From Rhodospirillales bacterium (lineage in GTDB: Bacteria; Pseudomonadota; Alphaproteobacteria; Rhodospirillales; Magnetospirillaceae): a stretch of DNA of 43,573 bases. Below the pieces are notes generated by a model. That model made no database searches. It saw nothing but the letters and a program-made list of their open reading frames with translations, and was not told the DNA's origin. Positions 35,785 to 43,460 of this stretch are shown here, in pieces. Position 1 is the first letter of the stretch, and every line of letters starts with the position of its first letter. The stretch covers positions 1 to 43,573 of the forward strand of contig JAATGN010000094.1 of NCBI GenBank assembly GCA_015654615.1, written 5' to 3'. Both the position numbers and the translations under genes were made by a program.

Positions 35785-35884
35785 TCAGGCCCGCGCATGC
35801 GCGGGAACCGACGGATCGACGACGCGCGCCGCCACCGTGGCGGGGCTTGCGAACATGGCGGCCTTCTCATGCGCCATTGCCATA

Positions 35885-36442
35885 TCAATAGGTCACCGTG
35901 GCCGTGATCGTATCGGTGTAGGTCCCTGGATTGACGAACTGTCCCGCCGGAATCTGGCCATAGACGTTCAGCACCTGGGCAGTCCCGCTGCCAGTCCCGG
36001 TCACGGTGTCGACTCCGACGGTCTCGCCCCAGTTGATGGTCCGCGCGATATCGGAGAAAACGGCGTAGGGCATCTGGATGCCGCCGCTGCTCATCTGCCG
36101 GCTGGTCACGCTCGCACCCGGCGCCAACCCGGCGCCGAGGCCGACATTGTACGGCGTGGTGTTGGTGCAGGTGATCGAAAGCGTCGATGTGGTGACGGCC
36201 ACCACCCCGACATAGGTGCCGAAATCCAAGGAAGACGCCGTGATCAGACAGGTCGCCTGCACCGTCACGGAAACGGCGAAATTGGTGGTCACGGTTGCTG
36301 CGACGGCGGTGAGCGGCGCCAGCATAAGCGCCGCCATCGCCAGGCCCCCTATGCTGGCGGCAACACGCTGCCAGCATAGGGGCGTCGGCATTTGCGACAG
36401 CGCCGTGAGCGGTGCGCGGCGGCAATCAGGCGTCGACCGCAT
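35885..36442 (-). CDS. Spore coat U domain protein, copy 2
   Basis: This 185-residue protein has a long N-terminal region before a signal segment (IGGLAMAALMLAPLTAVAA). A mature SCPU domain follows with SVTVQATCLITASSLDFGTYVG and the end strand GTYTDTITATVTY. It is clearly a paralogue of the product at 37234-37815 (both share CTNTTPYNVGL and the same end). The start is uncertain: ATG 36442 lies 19 bases after the chaperone stop, while ATG 36391 would give a normal signal peptide length. Confidence 0.85.
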   Translation of the reverse strand: MRSTPDCRRAPLTALSQMPTPLCWQRVAASIGGLAMAALMLAPLTAVAATVTTNFAVSVTVQATCLITASSLDFGTYVGVVAVTTSTLSITCTNTTPYNVGLGAGLAPGASVTSRQMSSGGIQMPYAVFSDIARTINWGETVGVDTVTGTGSGTAQVLNVYGQIPAGQFVNPGTYTDTITATVTY

Positions 36443-36461
36443 GCACGCCGCCCGTTTTCCA

Positions 36462-37202
36462 TCAGGGTTGCGCGACAACGGAAACCGGCTCGCTGATGAC
36501 GCCGCTGTCCGAACGCGCGGACAGGCGCAAACTGCCACCGGTTGCCGGGACGCCGTCCTGCTCGACGATGCGCCAGCGTTGCGCCGCACCGGCGAGGATG
36601 TAGGGCGAGGCGTTCTCGGCGGTCTTCACCGCACTCCCGTCATTCGTGGTCAGCGCGATGTCGCGGACCGTCTCGTGTCGGCCGCCGTCATTGAGTGCGA
36701 CCAGATAGGCCTGCCCGGCATCGCGCTCGACGCGATACTGCACATGAGAGACCGCGCGGGTGTCGGGCGCGGCGAACACCGGAATGGACAGGCGTAGCGC
36801 GATACGCACCATTCCCGGCATCGCCGGCGGCGGGATCTGATCGAGCAGGATGCGATAGGTTGCTTCCTTCCCCTGCGGAGCGTTGCGCAGCACCAGGCGA
36901 ACGACCTGGGTGGCTCCCGCTGCAATCGTGACGATCGGTGGACTCGCCAGCACCTCATCGGAAGGCGCCAGCGTCTCCTTGCCGTCGGCCGCCTGATTCC
37001 AGGCGAGCGCGCGAATCTGGACGCTGGTCTCCGCATCCCCTTGGTTGATGACCGTCAGGGTGGTCGCCATCTGCCCCGGTGTCATCGCGATGTTGACCGG
37101 CAGCACCGTCAACGATTGCGCTTTGGCCGCGCCTCCGGCCAGAAGAACGACGAGACCGGCCGCGAGCGCACCGGCCCCGGCCATACGACGATGGATGGTC
37201 AT
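36462..37202 (-). CDS. Periplasmic pilus assembly chaperone, PapD/FimC-like
   Basis: This 246-residue protein has a signal peptide (AGALAAGLVVLLAGGAAKA). An immunoglobulin-like chaperone fold follows: SLTVLPVNIAMTPGQMATTLTVINQG, then ASPPIVTIAAGATQVVRLVLR, then TYRILLDQIPP. It binds pilin subunits in the periplasm and delivers them to the usher. The ATG at 37202 is preferred because AAGGA lies 8 bases upstream. The frame extends to 37232, where no such site exists. It sits between two SCPU genes. Confidence 0.92.
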   Translation of the reverse strand: MTIHRRMAGAGALAAGLVVLLAGGAAKAQSLTVLPVNIAMTPGQMATTLTVINQGDAETSVQIRALAWNQAADGKETLAPSDEVLASPPIVTIAAGATQVVRLVLRNAPQGKEATYRILLDQIPPPAMPGMVRIALRLSIPVFAAPDTRAVSHVQYRVERDAGQAYLVALNDGGRHETVRDIALTTNDGSAVKTAENASPYILAGAAQRWRIVEQDGVPATGGSLRLSARSDSGVISEPVSVVAQP

Positions 37203-37233
37203 GGTGGTGTCCTTATTTTGTTTCATGATCATG

Positions 37234-37815
37234 TCAATAGGTCACGGTCGCGGTGATCGTGTCGGTGTATGCGCCAGGCGTGACGAACTGCCCGGCAGCC
37301 TCTTGGCCGTAAATGGTGAGGGGCTGGCCGACGCCGGTGCCGGTGCCGGCCACGGTATCCGTGCCAACGGTGATGCCCCAGTTGACGGCGTGCGCCGCAT
37401 CCGAGGTCAGCACATAAGCCAGCAAGGCCGCGGCAGGGCCGGTCAGCTGCCGCGTGGTCACGCTCGCGCCGGTCGCCAGCCCGGCATCGAGGCCGACGTT
37501 GTAGGGCGTCGTGTTGGTGCAGGTGACCGTGACGGTGGCCGTGGCGACCGCGACGGCCCCCGTATAGGTCCCGAAGGCCAGCGGCGTGGCGGTATTCAGG
37601 CAGGTGGCCTGTACCGTCGAGGTCACGCCGATGGTGGCGTCGCTGGTGGCCGCGTCGGCCGGAGCGGATGACAGGCTGACCACCAGCATCGCCAGAACGC
37701 CGGCCCCGGCAAGAAGCAGCTCCTTGTGCCGCGGCCTGGAAGCGGCGATAGGCAAGGTGCTGGCGTCCGGCGAGAGGAGCGAGGGCAAAAGCATCGCTCG
37801 GGATGAATGTGTCAT
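37234..37815 (-). CDS. Spore coat U domain protein, copy 1
   Basis: This 193-residue secreted protein has an extended N-terminus (about 1-32) before the hydrophobic signal (LLLAGAGVLAMLVVSLSSAPADA). The SCPU domain follows (VTSTVQATCLNTATPLAFGTYTG ... GAYTDTITATVTY). It is the first gene of the chaperone-usher operon and likely the main structural subunit. AAGGAC lies about 9 bases before the ATG. The sequence is very rich in Thr, Ala and Val, as usual for these proteins. Confidence 0.88.
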   Translation of the reverse strand: MTHSSRAMLLPSLLSPDASTLPIAASRPRHKELLLAGAGVLAMLVVSLSSAPADAATSDATIGVTSTVQATCLNTATPLAFGTYTGAVAVATATVTVTCTNTTPYNVGLDAGLATGASVTTRQLTGPAAALLAYVLTSDAAHAVNWGITVGTDTVAGTGTGVGQPLTIYGQEAAGQFVTPGAYTDTITATVTY

Positions 37816-38245
37816 TGCGAAGGTCCTTGGGAATTATTGATGAATTGCATCGACTAAGCATTGGCCGTGATGTTCTGGGATTTCTGTCATGCGCCTCCCA
37901 GCGGTCCAACACCGGGTTCGTTTGAAGCCTCAATGAGCGGATGTGCGCTGTAACAACACGTCGGCACTCGCAATGGAAGCAGTAGCGGTCTCAAGCAATC
38001 TCGTTTGAGGCTCTTGTGATATCAATGATCGATGAAGATGATGGAAGATTAAACGCTGGATTGAGAAGAGCCAGGCTCGGAATCTACTCACACCGCCCCT
38101 GTTCCTGGTGATCGCCAACTTGATCCGGTCTGGCCGAATTCCCGGAACGTACCGGTGCCATATCCGCCCTGGTCGGCGCGCTTCAATCAGGGTGCCCGAG
38201 GAGAGATCGGGAGTGCGGGCGCCCCGCCCGCTGAATCCGCTCGCC
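37816..38245. other. Upstream region of the chaperone-usher operon
   Basis: No gene is supported in these 430 bases. The stretch holds the operon promoter on the minus strand, but I could not pick a convincing -35/-10 pair. A minus-strand frame through 37930-38319 looks non-coding. Confidence 0.35.
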
Positions 38246-38551
38246 TGATCGCTATGGCGAACATCCGAAATGCCTTTGCTCTTCGACATGTTCGCCGAAG
38301 CCGGCCGCAATCCCACCATGGCGAAGATCCTCGACGAGCACAGCCGTGGGATGCTCGAACTTCTGGCTGATCTTCTGCGTCATGGCCAGGAGCGCGGCGA
38401 GATCGATCCGGCGATCGATCCCGAACGGGTCGTCCCCATATTGATCAGCATTTTCGATGGATCGAAGATACTCGCAATTCGCCGGCCCGACATTGGCCCG
38501 GCGGGTTATGCCGACGCGGCGGTGTCGGGGCCGCGAGCGTGCGGAATGTAA
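38246..38551 (+). pseudogene. C-terminal remnant of a TetR-family regulator
   Basis: The frame reads MPLLFDMFAEAGRNPTMAKI from 38270, then LDEHSRGMLELLADLLRHGQERGEIDPAIDPERVVPIL, which is the ligand-binding half of TetR proteins. No DNA-binding half precedes it; the frame is closed by a TGA at 38246. Its end also overlaps the shifted 3' end of alkB on the other strand. It is probably a broken gene. A TetR N-terminal stub lies at 39930-40037 on the opposite strand, so a rearrangement may have split a single gene, but the two need not derive from the same one. Confidence 0.65.
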
Positions 38552-38609
38552 TGGACCAGCGGACCTCCTCCATCGGGGCAATGCTGTGCTCCCAGGCGTG
38601 CCGGGCCTC

Positions 38610-38645
38610 GCCGCTGGGGGGTGGGGTACCCCACCCCCCAGCGGC
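38610..38645. repeat. Perfect 36-bp palindrome inside alkB
   Basis: A 36-bp perfect palindrome is centred between 38627 and 38628, with core GGGGTACCCC and outer arms GCCGC/GCGGC. It sits exactly where the alkB reading frame breaks. Such a perfect, loop-free palindrome is unlikely to be coding sequence and suggests a mobile or repetitive insert. Confidence 0.9.
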
Positions 38646-38647
38646 AC

Positions 38648-38693
38648 CTTCTCATCCTGATTGACGCGCGCTTCTCATCCTGTTTGTCGCGCG
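38648..38693. repeat. Two tandem 23-bp repeats beside the palindrome
   Basis: Two adjacent copies (38648-38670 and 38671-38693) begin CTTCTCATCCTG and end CGCGCG, with only two mismatches. Arrays like this occur at transposon ends as transposase-binding sites. Together with the palindrome they form a foreign patch of about 85 bp within alkB. No transposase gene is present. Confidence 0.85.
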
Positions 38694-39270
38694 GCAGCAT
38701 TGTCGCCGCCGCGCCCAGCGAGACGCCGACAACATGCTCGAAGACAGGACGGTCCCGGTGCCACCCGATGCCGGCACCGGGGCCATAGCGGATGAGGAGC
38801 ACCTGCTCAAACGTTTCCGAGGCCAAGCCCGTCAGATGAGCCACTGTCTCGCGCAAAGGCAACAGCCATCCAGGAATCGGGGCGCAGGGCGCGAAGACGC
38901 CGGTGTCGAAATCGTAGCGCCAGCCGAAGACGGCCGTCAGGCGTTTACCTGACCAGCCCTGAAACCGAAAAGGCGCCAGATCGATCCCGTCGATAGCGTT
39001 GATGAAGGCCTGTTCGTCAGCCGGCAAGAAACAGTTCTCGAACGACGCGAGCCCGGAGATGGCCGGCTTGGCGAAGAGGTCCGGCTGCTGGCCGAACGGG
39101 ACCTGGTTTTGGCGGAGAGTCATGTCCAGTATATTGGTTTTCTCTTATCCTCCGGCGAGTCCTCGCCGGCCAGCTTGGTCTCGGCTTGGCCGAGGCCGGC
39201 ATCATTGTCCGGCCGCCGCGATCGCGCCAGGTGCCGGGGCGCCCGTCGAAAGACTCGCACCATCAGCTTG

Positions 39271-39930
39271 CTACGGATTGATGATATCAATCAGATAGGG
39301 TGCCTGAACGGGAAGCGGACAACGGAATAAAACCTCGGCCGGCCGGCGCGTCCGCTGACCCGTCGGCCAGCCTTCCTGCTGCCAAACGCAGTAGGGAACG
39401 AGGGTCTCCAGACCTCGCCGAGCCGGCTTACGACGAGCATTACCGCTATTGATCGGAGACATGAATGCCTCCGATCCGAAACGACCGAGCAGAGCTTCGG
39501 CGTCGAAAGTCAGAAGAGCCTGGGGACGTCCGCCGCAGGCCTGGCGCTGTCTCTCCATCCGGTCCCGATCGGGCCAAAGAAAGACGTGGCTGTTGAGCAG
39601 GGCGTACCAGTCGGCCGGCTCGAGGCCGTCCTCGAGCGCCCTGGCAAGGGCAGAAGGCGGCATGGGCCGCTGGTCGCGAATGAGCACGCTTTTCGACAGG
39701 CGGACACAGTCCGGCCGGTGGCCGCGAAGCAGCGCTCTGCGTTCCGGCTCGGAAATACCGACCAAGTCGAGCAGCCTCTCGGCGCTCATAAGGCCATGCT
39801 CGAGGATCGACATGAGATTGTCCGCCTCCGCGAGATGGTAAAGGCGTTCGAGCCGGCGCATCGGGCCCTGGGCCGCAGAGCCTGTCCGGGGCGGTTCTTG
39901 GTCGCCGGCAGCTGGGATGATGATCGCCAT
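39271..39930 (-). CDS. DUF7002-like protein, possible ADP-ribosyltransferase-type fold
   Basis: This 219-residue soluble protein begins its conserved part with RLYHLAEADNLMSILEHGLM. Further blocks are RPDCVRLSKSVLIRDQRPMP, GLEPADWYALLNSHVFLW and LLTFDAEALL, with FMSPINSGNA near the end. This pattern fits DUF7002 proteins. The YHL...SILEHGL arrangement recalls ADP-ribosyltransferase folds, but I cannot show catalytic residues, so function is unknown. The ATG at 39930 overlaps the stop of the truncated tetR stub (TGATG), so it is translated from that transcript. It precedes the broken alkB on the same strand. Confidence 0.72.
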   Translation of the reverse strand: MAIIIPAAGDQEPPRTGSAAQGPMRRLERLYHLAEADNLMSILEHGLMSAERLLDLVGISEPERRALLRGHRPDCVRLSKSVLIRDQRPMPPSALARALEDGLEPADWYALLNSHVFLWPDRDRMERQRQACGGRPQALLTFDAEALLGRFGSEAFMSPINSGNARRKPARRGLETLVPYCVWQQEGWPTGQRTRRPAEVLFRCPLPVQAPYLIDIINP

Positions 39931-40037
39931 CACCCTTGTCCCCCGCTTTCGATGAAGCCCGCATATCCGGCACTGCGGATATGGTTCTCGGCAAGGTCCA
40001 TCAATTTTTCGGCTGTTTTCTCGCTCACCGCCACCAT
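39930..40037 (-). pseudogene. N-terminal stub of a TetR-family regulator
   Basis: A frame of 35 codons reads MVAVSEKTAEKLMDLAENHI then RSAGYAGF, the first helix of a TetR DNA-binding domain, and then runs out as IESGGQG. The helix-turn-helix itself is absent. The break falls at the same place where the intact TetR at 40766-41293 continues GFSFREIAADVG. Its stop is fused to the start codon of the DUF7002-like gene. The stub retains its promoter and operator (40043-40056), so it now acts as a leader for the genes behind it. Confidence 0.7.
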
Positions 40038-40042
40038 CCTCT

Positions 40043-40056
40043 CTACCGATAGATAG
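40043..40056. promoter_or_regulatory. TetR-type operator CTACCGATAGATAG between tetR stub and ogt
   Basis: The site matches those at 42036-42049 and 42094-42107 in 13 of 14 bases. On the plus strand TTGACG (40060-40065), 17 bases and TATTTG (40083-40088) form a good promoter for ogt directly after it. On the minus strand it lies just in front of the tetR stub start codon. Binding would affect both directions. Confidence 0.6.
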
Positions 40057-40184
40057 ATCTTGACGCGGAAAATTTCCAGAGCTATTTGTCGTCCTTGGCG
40101 GCGAGGACTCCTCAAGGGGCGAGGAGACCGGACAAGCGGATCGGAATGATATCATCGGGAAGTGACATACCAGGGAATACCGCC

Positions 40185-40700
40185 ATGAACCTCGTCTTCA
40201 AATGGATCGGATCGCCTGTCGGTCGGCTGAAGCTGGTCGGCAATGATGCCGGTCTGGCCGCGATCCTGTGGGAGAACGACAGCCCGCGCCGAGTTCGTCT
40301 GGGATCCCTGGCGGAAGATAGCCGTCACGCCATGCTTGTCTCGGCTGAACAGCAACTGGCCGAATATTTTCTGGGGGAGCGCAGGGTCTTCGAGATCCCG
40401 ATAGCCTTTGCCGGCACGCCGTTCCAGACGATGGTCTGGCAGGCGCTGCTGACCATCCCCTATGGCGAGACCCGCAGCTACGGCCAGATCGCGCGCCAGG
40501 TCGGCCATCCTGCCGCCGTGCGCGCCGTCGGTGCCGCCAACGGCCGCAACCCGATCTCGATCATCGCCCCCTGTCATCGGGTGATAGGCGCTTCCGGCGC
40601 GTTGACCGGATTCGCCGGCGGTCTCGAGGCCAAACGCTACCTGCTCGCTTTGGAATCGGCACCCGCACGCCGCGCCGAGGGCCCCCAGCGCCCGGTGTAG
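40185..40700 (+). CDS. ogt: Methylated-DNA-[protein]-cysteine S-methyltransferase
   Basis: This 171-residue suicide repair protein transfers the methyl group from O6-methylguanine to C130 in the motif IIAPCHRVIG. Other family blocks are GTPFQTMVWQALLTIPYGETRSYGQIA and AVRAVGAANGRNP (arginine finger and asparagine hinge). The ATG at 40185 is preceded by AGGGA. The frame extends to 40086, but those codons are non-conserved and contain the promoter. The upstream operator suggests control by the nearby TetR. Confidence 0.93.
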   Translation: MNLVFKWIGSPVGRLKLVGNDAGLAAILWENDSPRRVRLGSLAEDSRHAMLVSAEQQLAEYFLGERRVFEIPIAFAGTPFQTMVWQALLTIPYGETRSYGQIARQVGHPAAVRAVGAANGRNPISIIAPCHRVIGASGALTGFAGGLEAKRYLLALESAPARRAEGPQRPV

Positions 40701-40765
40701 AGGCGCTGCGGGGCGCGCCAACCCGGCCCGCCAAAGGCACGTCCGGATCTTGGCGCCCGTGACGA

Positions 40766-41293
40766 TCAGGCTACCGCAACGTCACGCTGGCGCAGCAGGT
40801 CGGCGGTGGCGCGGTCATAGGCGGCGGTATCGCCAAGGGCGTTGGCAACGACCAGGGCGCCGGTGATCGTCGACAACACTTCGGCCGCGTTGCTCGCCGA
40901 GAGCCCCGCAGCGACCAGCTTGTCCAGGCACATCTTGAAGAAGCCCTTCACTTCCGTCGCAACCTCCGGCGGCAGATCCCGCGAGGCGGCGCCGAGCACC
41001 GTGCAAGGGCACATGCGTCCTTCAGACAATGCAGTTCCCCGGAACGCCTTTGTCCACACCCGGACGGGGTCGGGGTCCTTCTCCAACTGCTCGTCGATGG
41101 ATTTCGAGGTCTCTTCGGCCCACCGTCGAATGACGGCGGCCGCGAGGTTCTCCTTGGTGGGGAAGTGGTAGTGGACGCTCGAACTCTTTATGCCGACATC
41201 GGCGGCGATTTCTCGAAAGCTGAAGCCGCCGAAACCGCCGAGCTGCATGCGCCGTTCGGCGGCATCCATGATCGCAGTTTTGACGTCACTCAT
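40766..41293 (-). CDS. TetR-family regulator, probable controller of the repair cluster
   Basis: This 175-residue protein has an N-terminal HTH (about 22-50: GGFSFREIAADVGIKSSSVHYHFPTKENL). The ligand-binding domain contains MCPCTVLGAASRDLPPEV. The CxC in that segment could sense electrophiles, but this is only a possibility. AGGAGAGG precedes the ATG at 41293. A palindromic operator overlaps its own -10 region (41310-41327), indicating autorepression. It is the only intact TetR gene next to four or more sites of one operator type. Confidence 0.92.
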   Translation of the reverse strand: MSDVKTAIMDAAERRMQLGGFGGFSFREIAADVGIKSSSVHYHFPTKENLAAAVIRRWAEETSKSIDEQLEKDPDPVRVWTKAFRGTALSEGRMCPCTVLGAASRDLPPEVATEVKGFFKMCLDKLVAAGLSASNAAEVLSTITGALVVANALGDTAAYDRATADLLRQRDVAVA

Positions 41294-41309
41294 GGCACCT
41301 CTCCTATGA

Positions 41310-41372
41310 CTATCTTCTGATAGATAGCTCTCACCGTCTGAAAATACAACGGACATCACCCTCTCTACCGAT
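41310..41372 (-). promoter_or_regulatory. tetR promoter with operators
   Basis: CTATCTTCTGATAGATAG at 41310-41327 is a near-perfect palindrome lying 17 bases before the tetR ATG. On the minus strand TTGTAT, 17 bases and TATCTA form a promoter whose -10 is within this palindrome. A half-site, CTACCGAT, follows at 41365-41372. The geometry fits autorepression. Confidence 0.6.
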
Positions 41373-41389
41373 GGAAGCGTCCGTCCACG

Positions 41390-41929
41390 TCACATGGAGA
41401 GGACCGCCCGGGCCGGGGCTTCGGCGACGAGCGTCCCTCGAAATTCACGATAGGCCGCCACCAGGGCGTCGAGCGTGAAGCTCCTGTTGAGCCCGCTCGG
41501 GTTCGGCAGAATCCAGGCAGGCGTCCCGGCAAATCCCCCGGCAAGCGGCCCCCATTCGAGATCCGACCGCCCGATCATCGCCGACAAGGCGCGCTTGCCG
41601 AGAAAGGCGATCGAGCGCGGCGCGTAATGCCGGATCTTGGCTTCCAACCCGGGCCGGGCTTCCTCGAACTCCCTTAGCGACACTTCGTCGGCCCGCCGGG
41701 TCGGCCGGCCGACGACGGGCGTAATGCCACAGCCATAGTCGAGAAGACGCCGTTCCTCATCCGGCCGAAGGCGAACGTCGGTGAAGCCGGCGAGGTGCAA
41801 CGCCGTCCAGAAGCGGTTGCTGCGATTGGAGAAACAATGCCCCGCCGCTGCGCAGCTCATCCCGGGATTGAGGCCGCAAAAGATCACGTCGAGCCCTTCG
41901 CCGAGGATGTCCAGTTCGTATGTGTCCAA
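41390..41929 (-). CDS. mug: G/T(U)-mismatch-specific DNA glycosylase
   Basis: This protein of about 179 residues is similar to E. coli Mug along its length. DVIFCGLNPGMSCAAAGHCFSNRSNRFW (14-41) contains the catalytic asparagine N21. RLLDYGCGITPVVGRPTRRADEVS and WILPNPSGLNRSF are further conserved blocks. It removes uracil, thymine or alkylated cytosines opposite guanine. The start is taken as TTG at 41929 because AGGAG lies 6 bases upstream and homology begins there. The frame is open to 42223, but that stretch contains two operators and would be a non-conserved extension of about 98 residues. Confidence 0.9.
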   Translation of the reverse strand: MDTYELDILGEGLDVIFCGLNPGMSCAAAGHCFSNRSNRFWTALHLAGFTDVRLRPDEERRLLDYGCGITPVVGRPTRRADEVSLREFEEARPGLEAKIRHYAPRSIAFLGKRALSAMIGRSDLEWGPLAGGFAGTPAWILPNPSGLNRSFTLDALVAAYREFRGTLVAEAPARAVLSM

Positions 41930-42031
41930 GTCTGCTCCTGGTCCGCCGATACGCTGCCCGCGGAGCGCCCCGGCCGCGATTGATGTCGCCGCCCGGGCCG
42001 CTTCCGGATTGCGCCGTGCAGCTCGCCTTAT

Positions 42032-42107
42032 CTCTCTATCGATAGATAGAGGTTGACTCTTGTATTTTCCAGCCTTACTCATAACGTACAAACCTATCGA
42101 TAGATAG
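42032..42107. promoter_or_regulatory. Paired TetR-type operators between mug and the PEP-mutase-like gene
   Basis: Two identical 14-bp sites, CTATCGATAGATAG, lie at 42036-42049 and 42094-42107, 58 bases apart. Between them on the plus strand is TTGACT (42053-42058), then 17 bases, then a TACTCA-type -10, so the second site covers the expected transcription start of the gene at 42241. The first site plus TTGAC copies the layout seen in front of ogt. Confidence 0.65.
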
Positions 42108-42240
42108 ATCGCCGCCTGTGCTTGTTGGGCATGATCCGTCATGACGACCGGCACGCCTTGCGCGGCCTTGGGTCTGTACTTCCGACATCGGGAACGGGTC
42201 GAACCCGACCCACCTGCAGCCATCGAACCAGGAGGACGAA

Positions 42241-42999
42241 ATGAATCAGACTGAGAAAGCCCGGCGCTTCGCGGAACTGCATGTCAAGGGTAAGCCGGTA
42301 TTGCTCTACAATACGTGGGACGCCGGCAGCGCCAAAGCCATCGCCGCCGCCGGCGCCAAAGCGGTGGCGACCGGCAGCTGGTCGGTTGCCGAGGCGCAGG
42401 GCTATCGAGACGGCGAGGCCATTCCCCTCGATCTCGTCCAACGGATCGTCGCCCGCATCGTGGCGGCCGTCGACGCGCCGGTCACCGTGGATTTCGAGGG
42501 CGGATATAGCGACGATGACGGTGAGTTGGCGGGCAATGTCGCGCGTCTTCTCGACCTCGGGGTGATCGGGATCAATTTTGAGGACCGCGTCGTGAAAGGC
42601 GCCGGGCTCTACGACGTCGCTCGGCAAGCCGACCGGATCGCCACCATTCGCGATACCGCCGCGGAACGGGGCGTCGCGCTCTTCATCAACGCGCGGACCG
42701 ATGTGTTCTTCGAGCACGGCGATGACCCGGGGCAAGCCGTCGATGAAGCGCTGGAACGCGCCAGGGCCTATGCGGCCGTCGGCGCTTCCGGCTTCTTCAT
42801 TCCCGGCCTGGCGGACGCTGCGCTGATCGGTCGGATCTGCGAGGGCGTGACTCTTCCAGTCAACGTCATGGTCATGGACGGCGTGCCGCCGAATGATCGT
42901 CTGACCGAACTTGGCGTCGCGCGTATCAGCTACGGTCCAATCCCTTACATCCGCGCAATGGGCGCGCTCCAGGAAGAGGCAAAGACGGCCCTCGCCTGA
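42241..42999 (+). CDS. Isocitrate lyase/PEP mutase-family protein
   Basis: This 252-residue TIM-barrel enzyme resembles the PEP mutase/methylisocitrate lyase superfamily. VLLYNTWDAGSAKAIAAAGAKAVATGSWSVA forms the first strands. VDFEGGYSDDDGELAGNV and IGINFEDRV contain the likely magnesium ligands, and LFINARTDVFF is conserved. Members act on carbon-carbon or carbon-phosphorus bonds next to an oxo acid, and this subgroup is mostly uncharacterised. AGGAGG precedes the ATG. It shares the operator pair with mug and is probably derepressed together with the repair genes. Confidence 0.88.
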   Translation: MNQTEKARRFAELHVKGKPVLLYNTWDAGSAKAIAAAGAKAVATGSWSVAEAQGYRDGEAIPLDLVQRIVARIVAAVDAPVTVDFEGGYSDDDGELAGNVARLLDLGVIGINFEDRVVKGAGLYDVARQADRIATIRDTAAERGVALFINARTDVFFEHGDDPGQAVDEALERARAYAAVGASGFFIPGLADAALIGRICEGVTLPVNVMVMDGVPPNDRLTELGVARISYGPIPYIRAMGALQEEAKTALA

Positions 43000-43460
43000 C
43001 AGCGGCCTGCGGCGCAGGGCGGCGAGCCGGCCATGAGGTGCGGCCCGCCGCCTCTCGCTTTCAATGTTTTGACCGGAATTTGGGCAACGCGATTTACCGG
43101 GCGGACAGTTTTGCCGAACAGACGGTTCAGCCGGCTGCCGACACGACCGGGCGCGCTGCCGATCCGATTCGTCAGGCCGACCGCTCGGTGCGGATGGCGA
43201 CGGTGCTGGTCGCCGGGGGCTTTCCCGAGGAAGCGGCGCCACTGCTGACAGCAGGACCCGCCGGCGATACGAACGACAGGGGGGCTGTTGGTTGAACGGG
43301 CAAGCCCTGATGGAGGCACAGCACGAAATTGGAAAAAAGAGTGGCCTGGTTTCACTTAAAGCCGGGGATGCGAATTTTTGTATCTCCTTTCCCCCCTCGA
43401 CAACATTTCGCGTCGACACCACGTATGCTATTGTCCTACAGAAATGAAAGGGGCACCCTG
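43000..43460. other. Intergenic region, possible gene relic
   Basis: No complete gene is supported here. A plus-strand frame (43038-43295) contains RQADRSVRMATVLVAGGFPEEAAPLL, which looks protein-like. A shifted frame continues with LNGQALMEAQHEIGKKSG near 43290-43345. This could be the frameshifted tail of a lost gene, but I cannot name it. The last 80 bases are AT-richer and should hold the promoter of the next gene. Confidence 0.35.

Larger units (their letters stand above)
38445..39123 (-). pseudogene. alkB: alkB (alkylated-DNA dioxygenase) disrupted by a palindromic insert
   Basis: The first 141 codons encode a normal AlkB-like 2-oxoglutarate dioxygenase: FQGWSGKRLTAVFGWRYDF, then GPGAGIGWHRDRPVFEHVVGVSLG with the iron ligands H122 and D124. 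After GAAAT the expected strand is missing, and about 90 bases of repeat DNA (38610-38698) follow. The C-terminus SGEARHAWEHSIAPMEEVRW and SITFRTL is still present but in another frame, ending near 38445. It contains the third iron ligand (His in WEHS) and the oxoglutarate-binding arginine. The in-frame product (205 residues, to 38506) lacks these, so the gene should be inactive unless frameshifting occurs. Confidence 0.8.

Noticed and set aside
33484..35907. An 807-codon plus-strand frame opposite the usher
   Set aside because: It is low-complexity and Arg/Gly/Ala-rich with no recognisable domain. The usher on the minus strand is unmistakable.
41930..42223. N-terminal extension of mug
   Set aside because: It would place two operators and a promoter inside coding sequence, and it has no similarity to Mug. 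TTG 41929 with AGGAG fits better.
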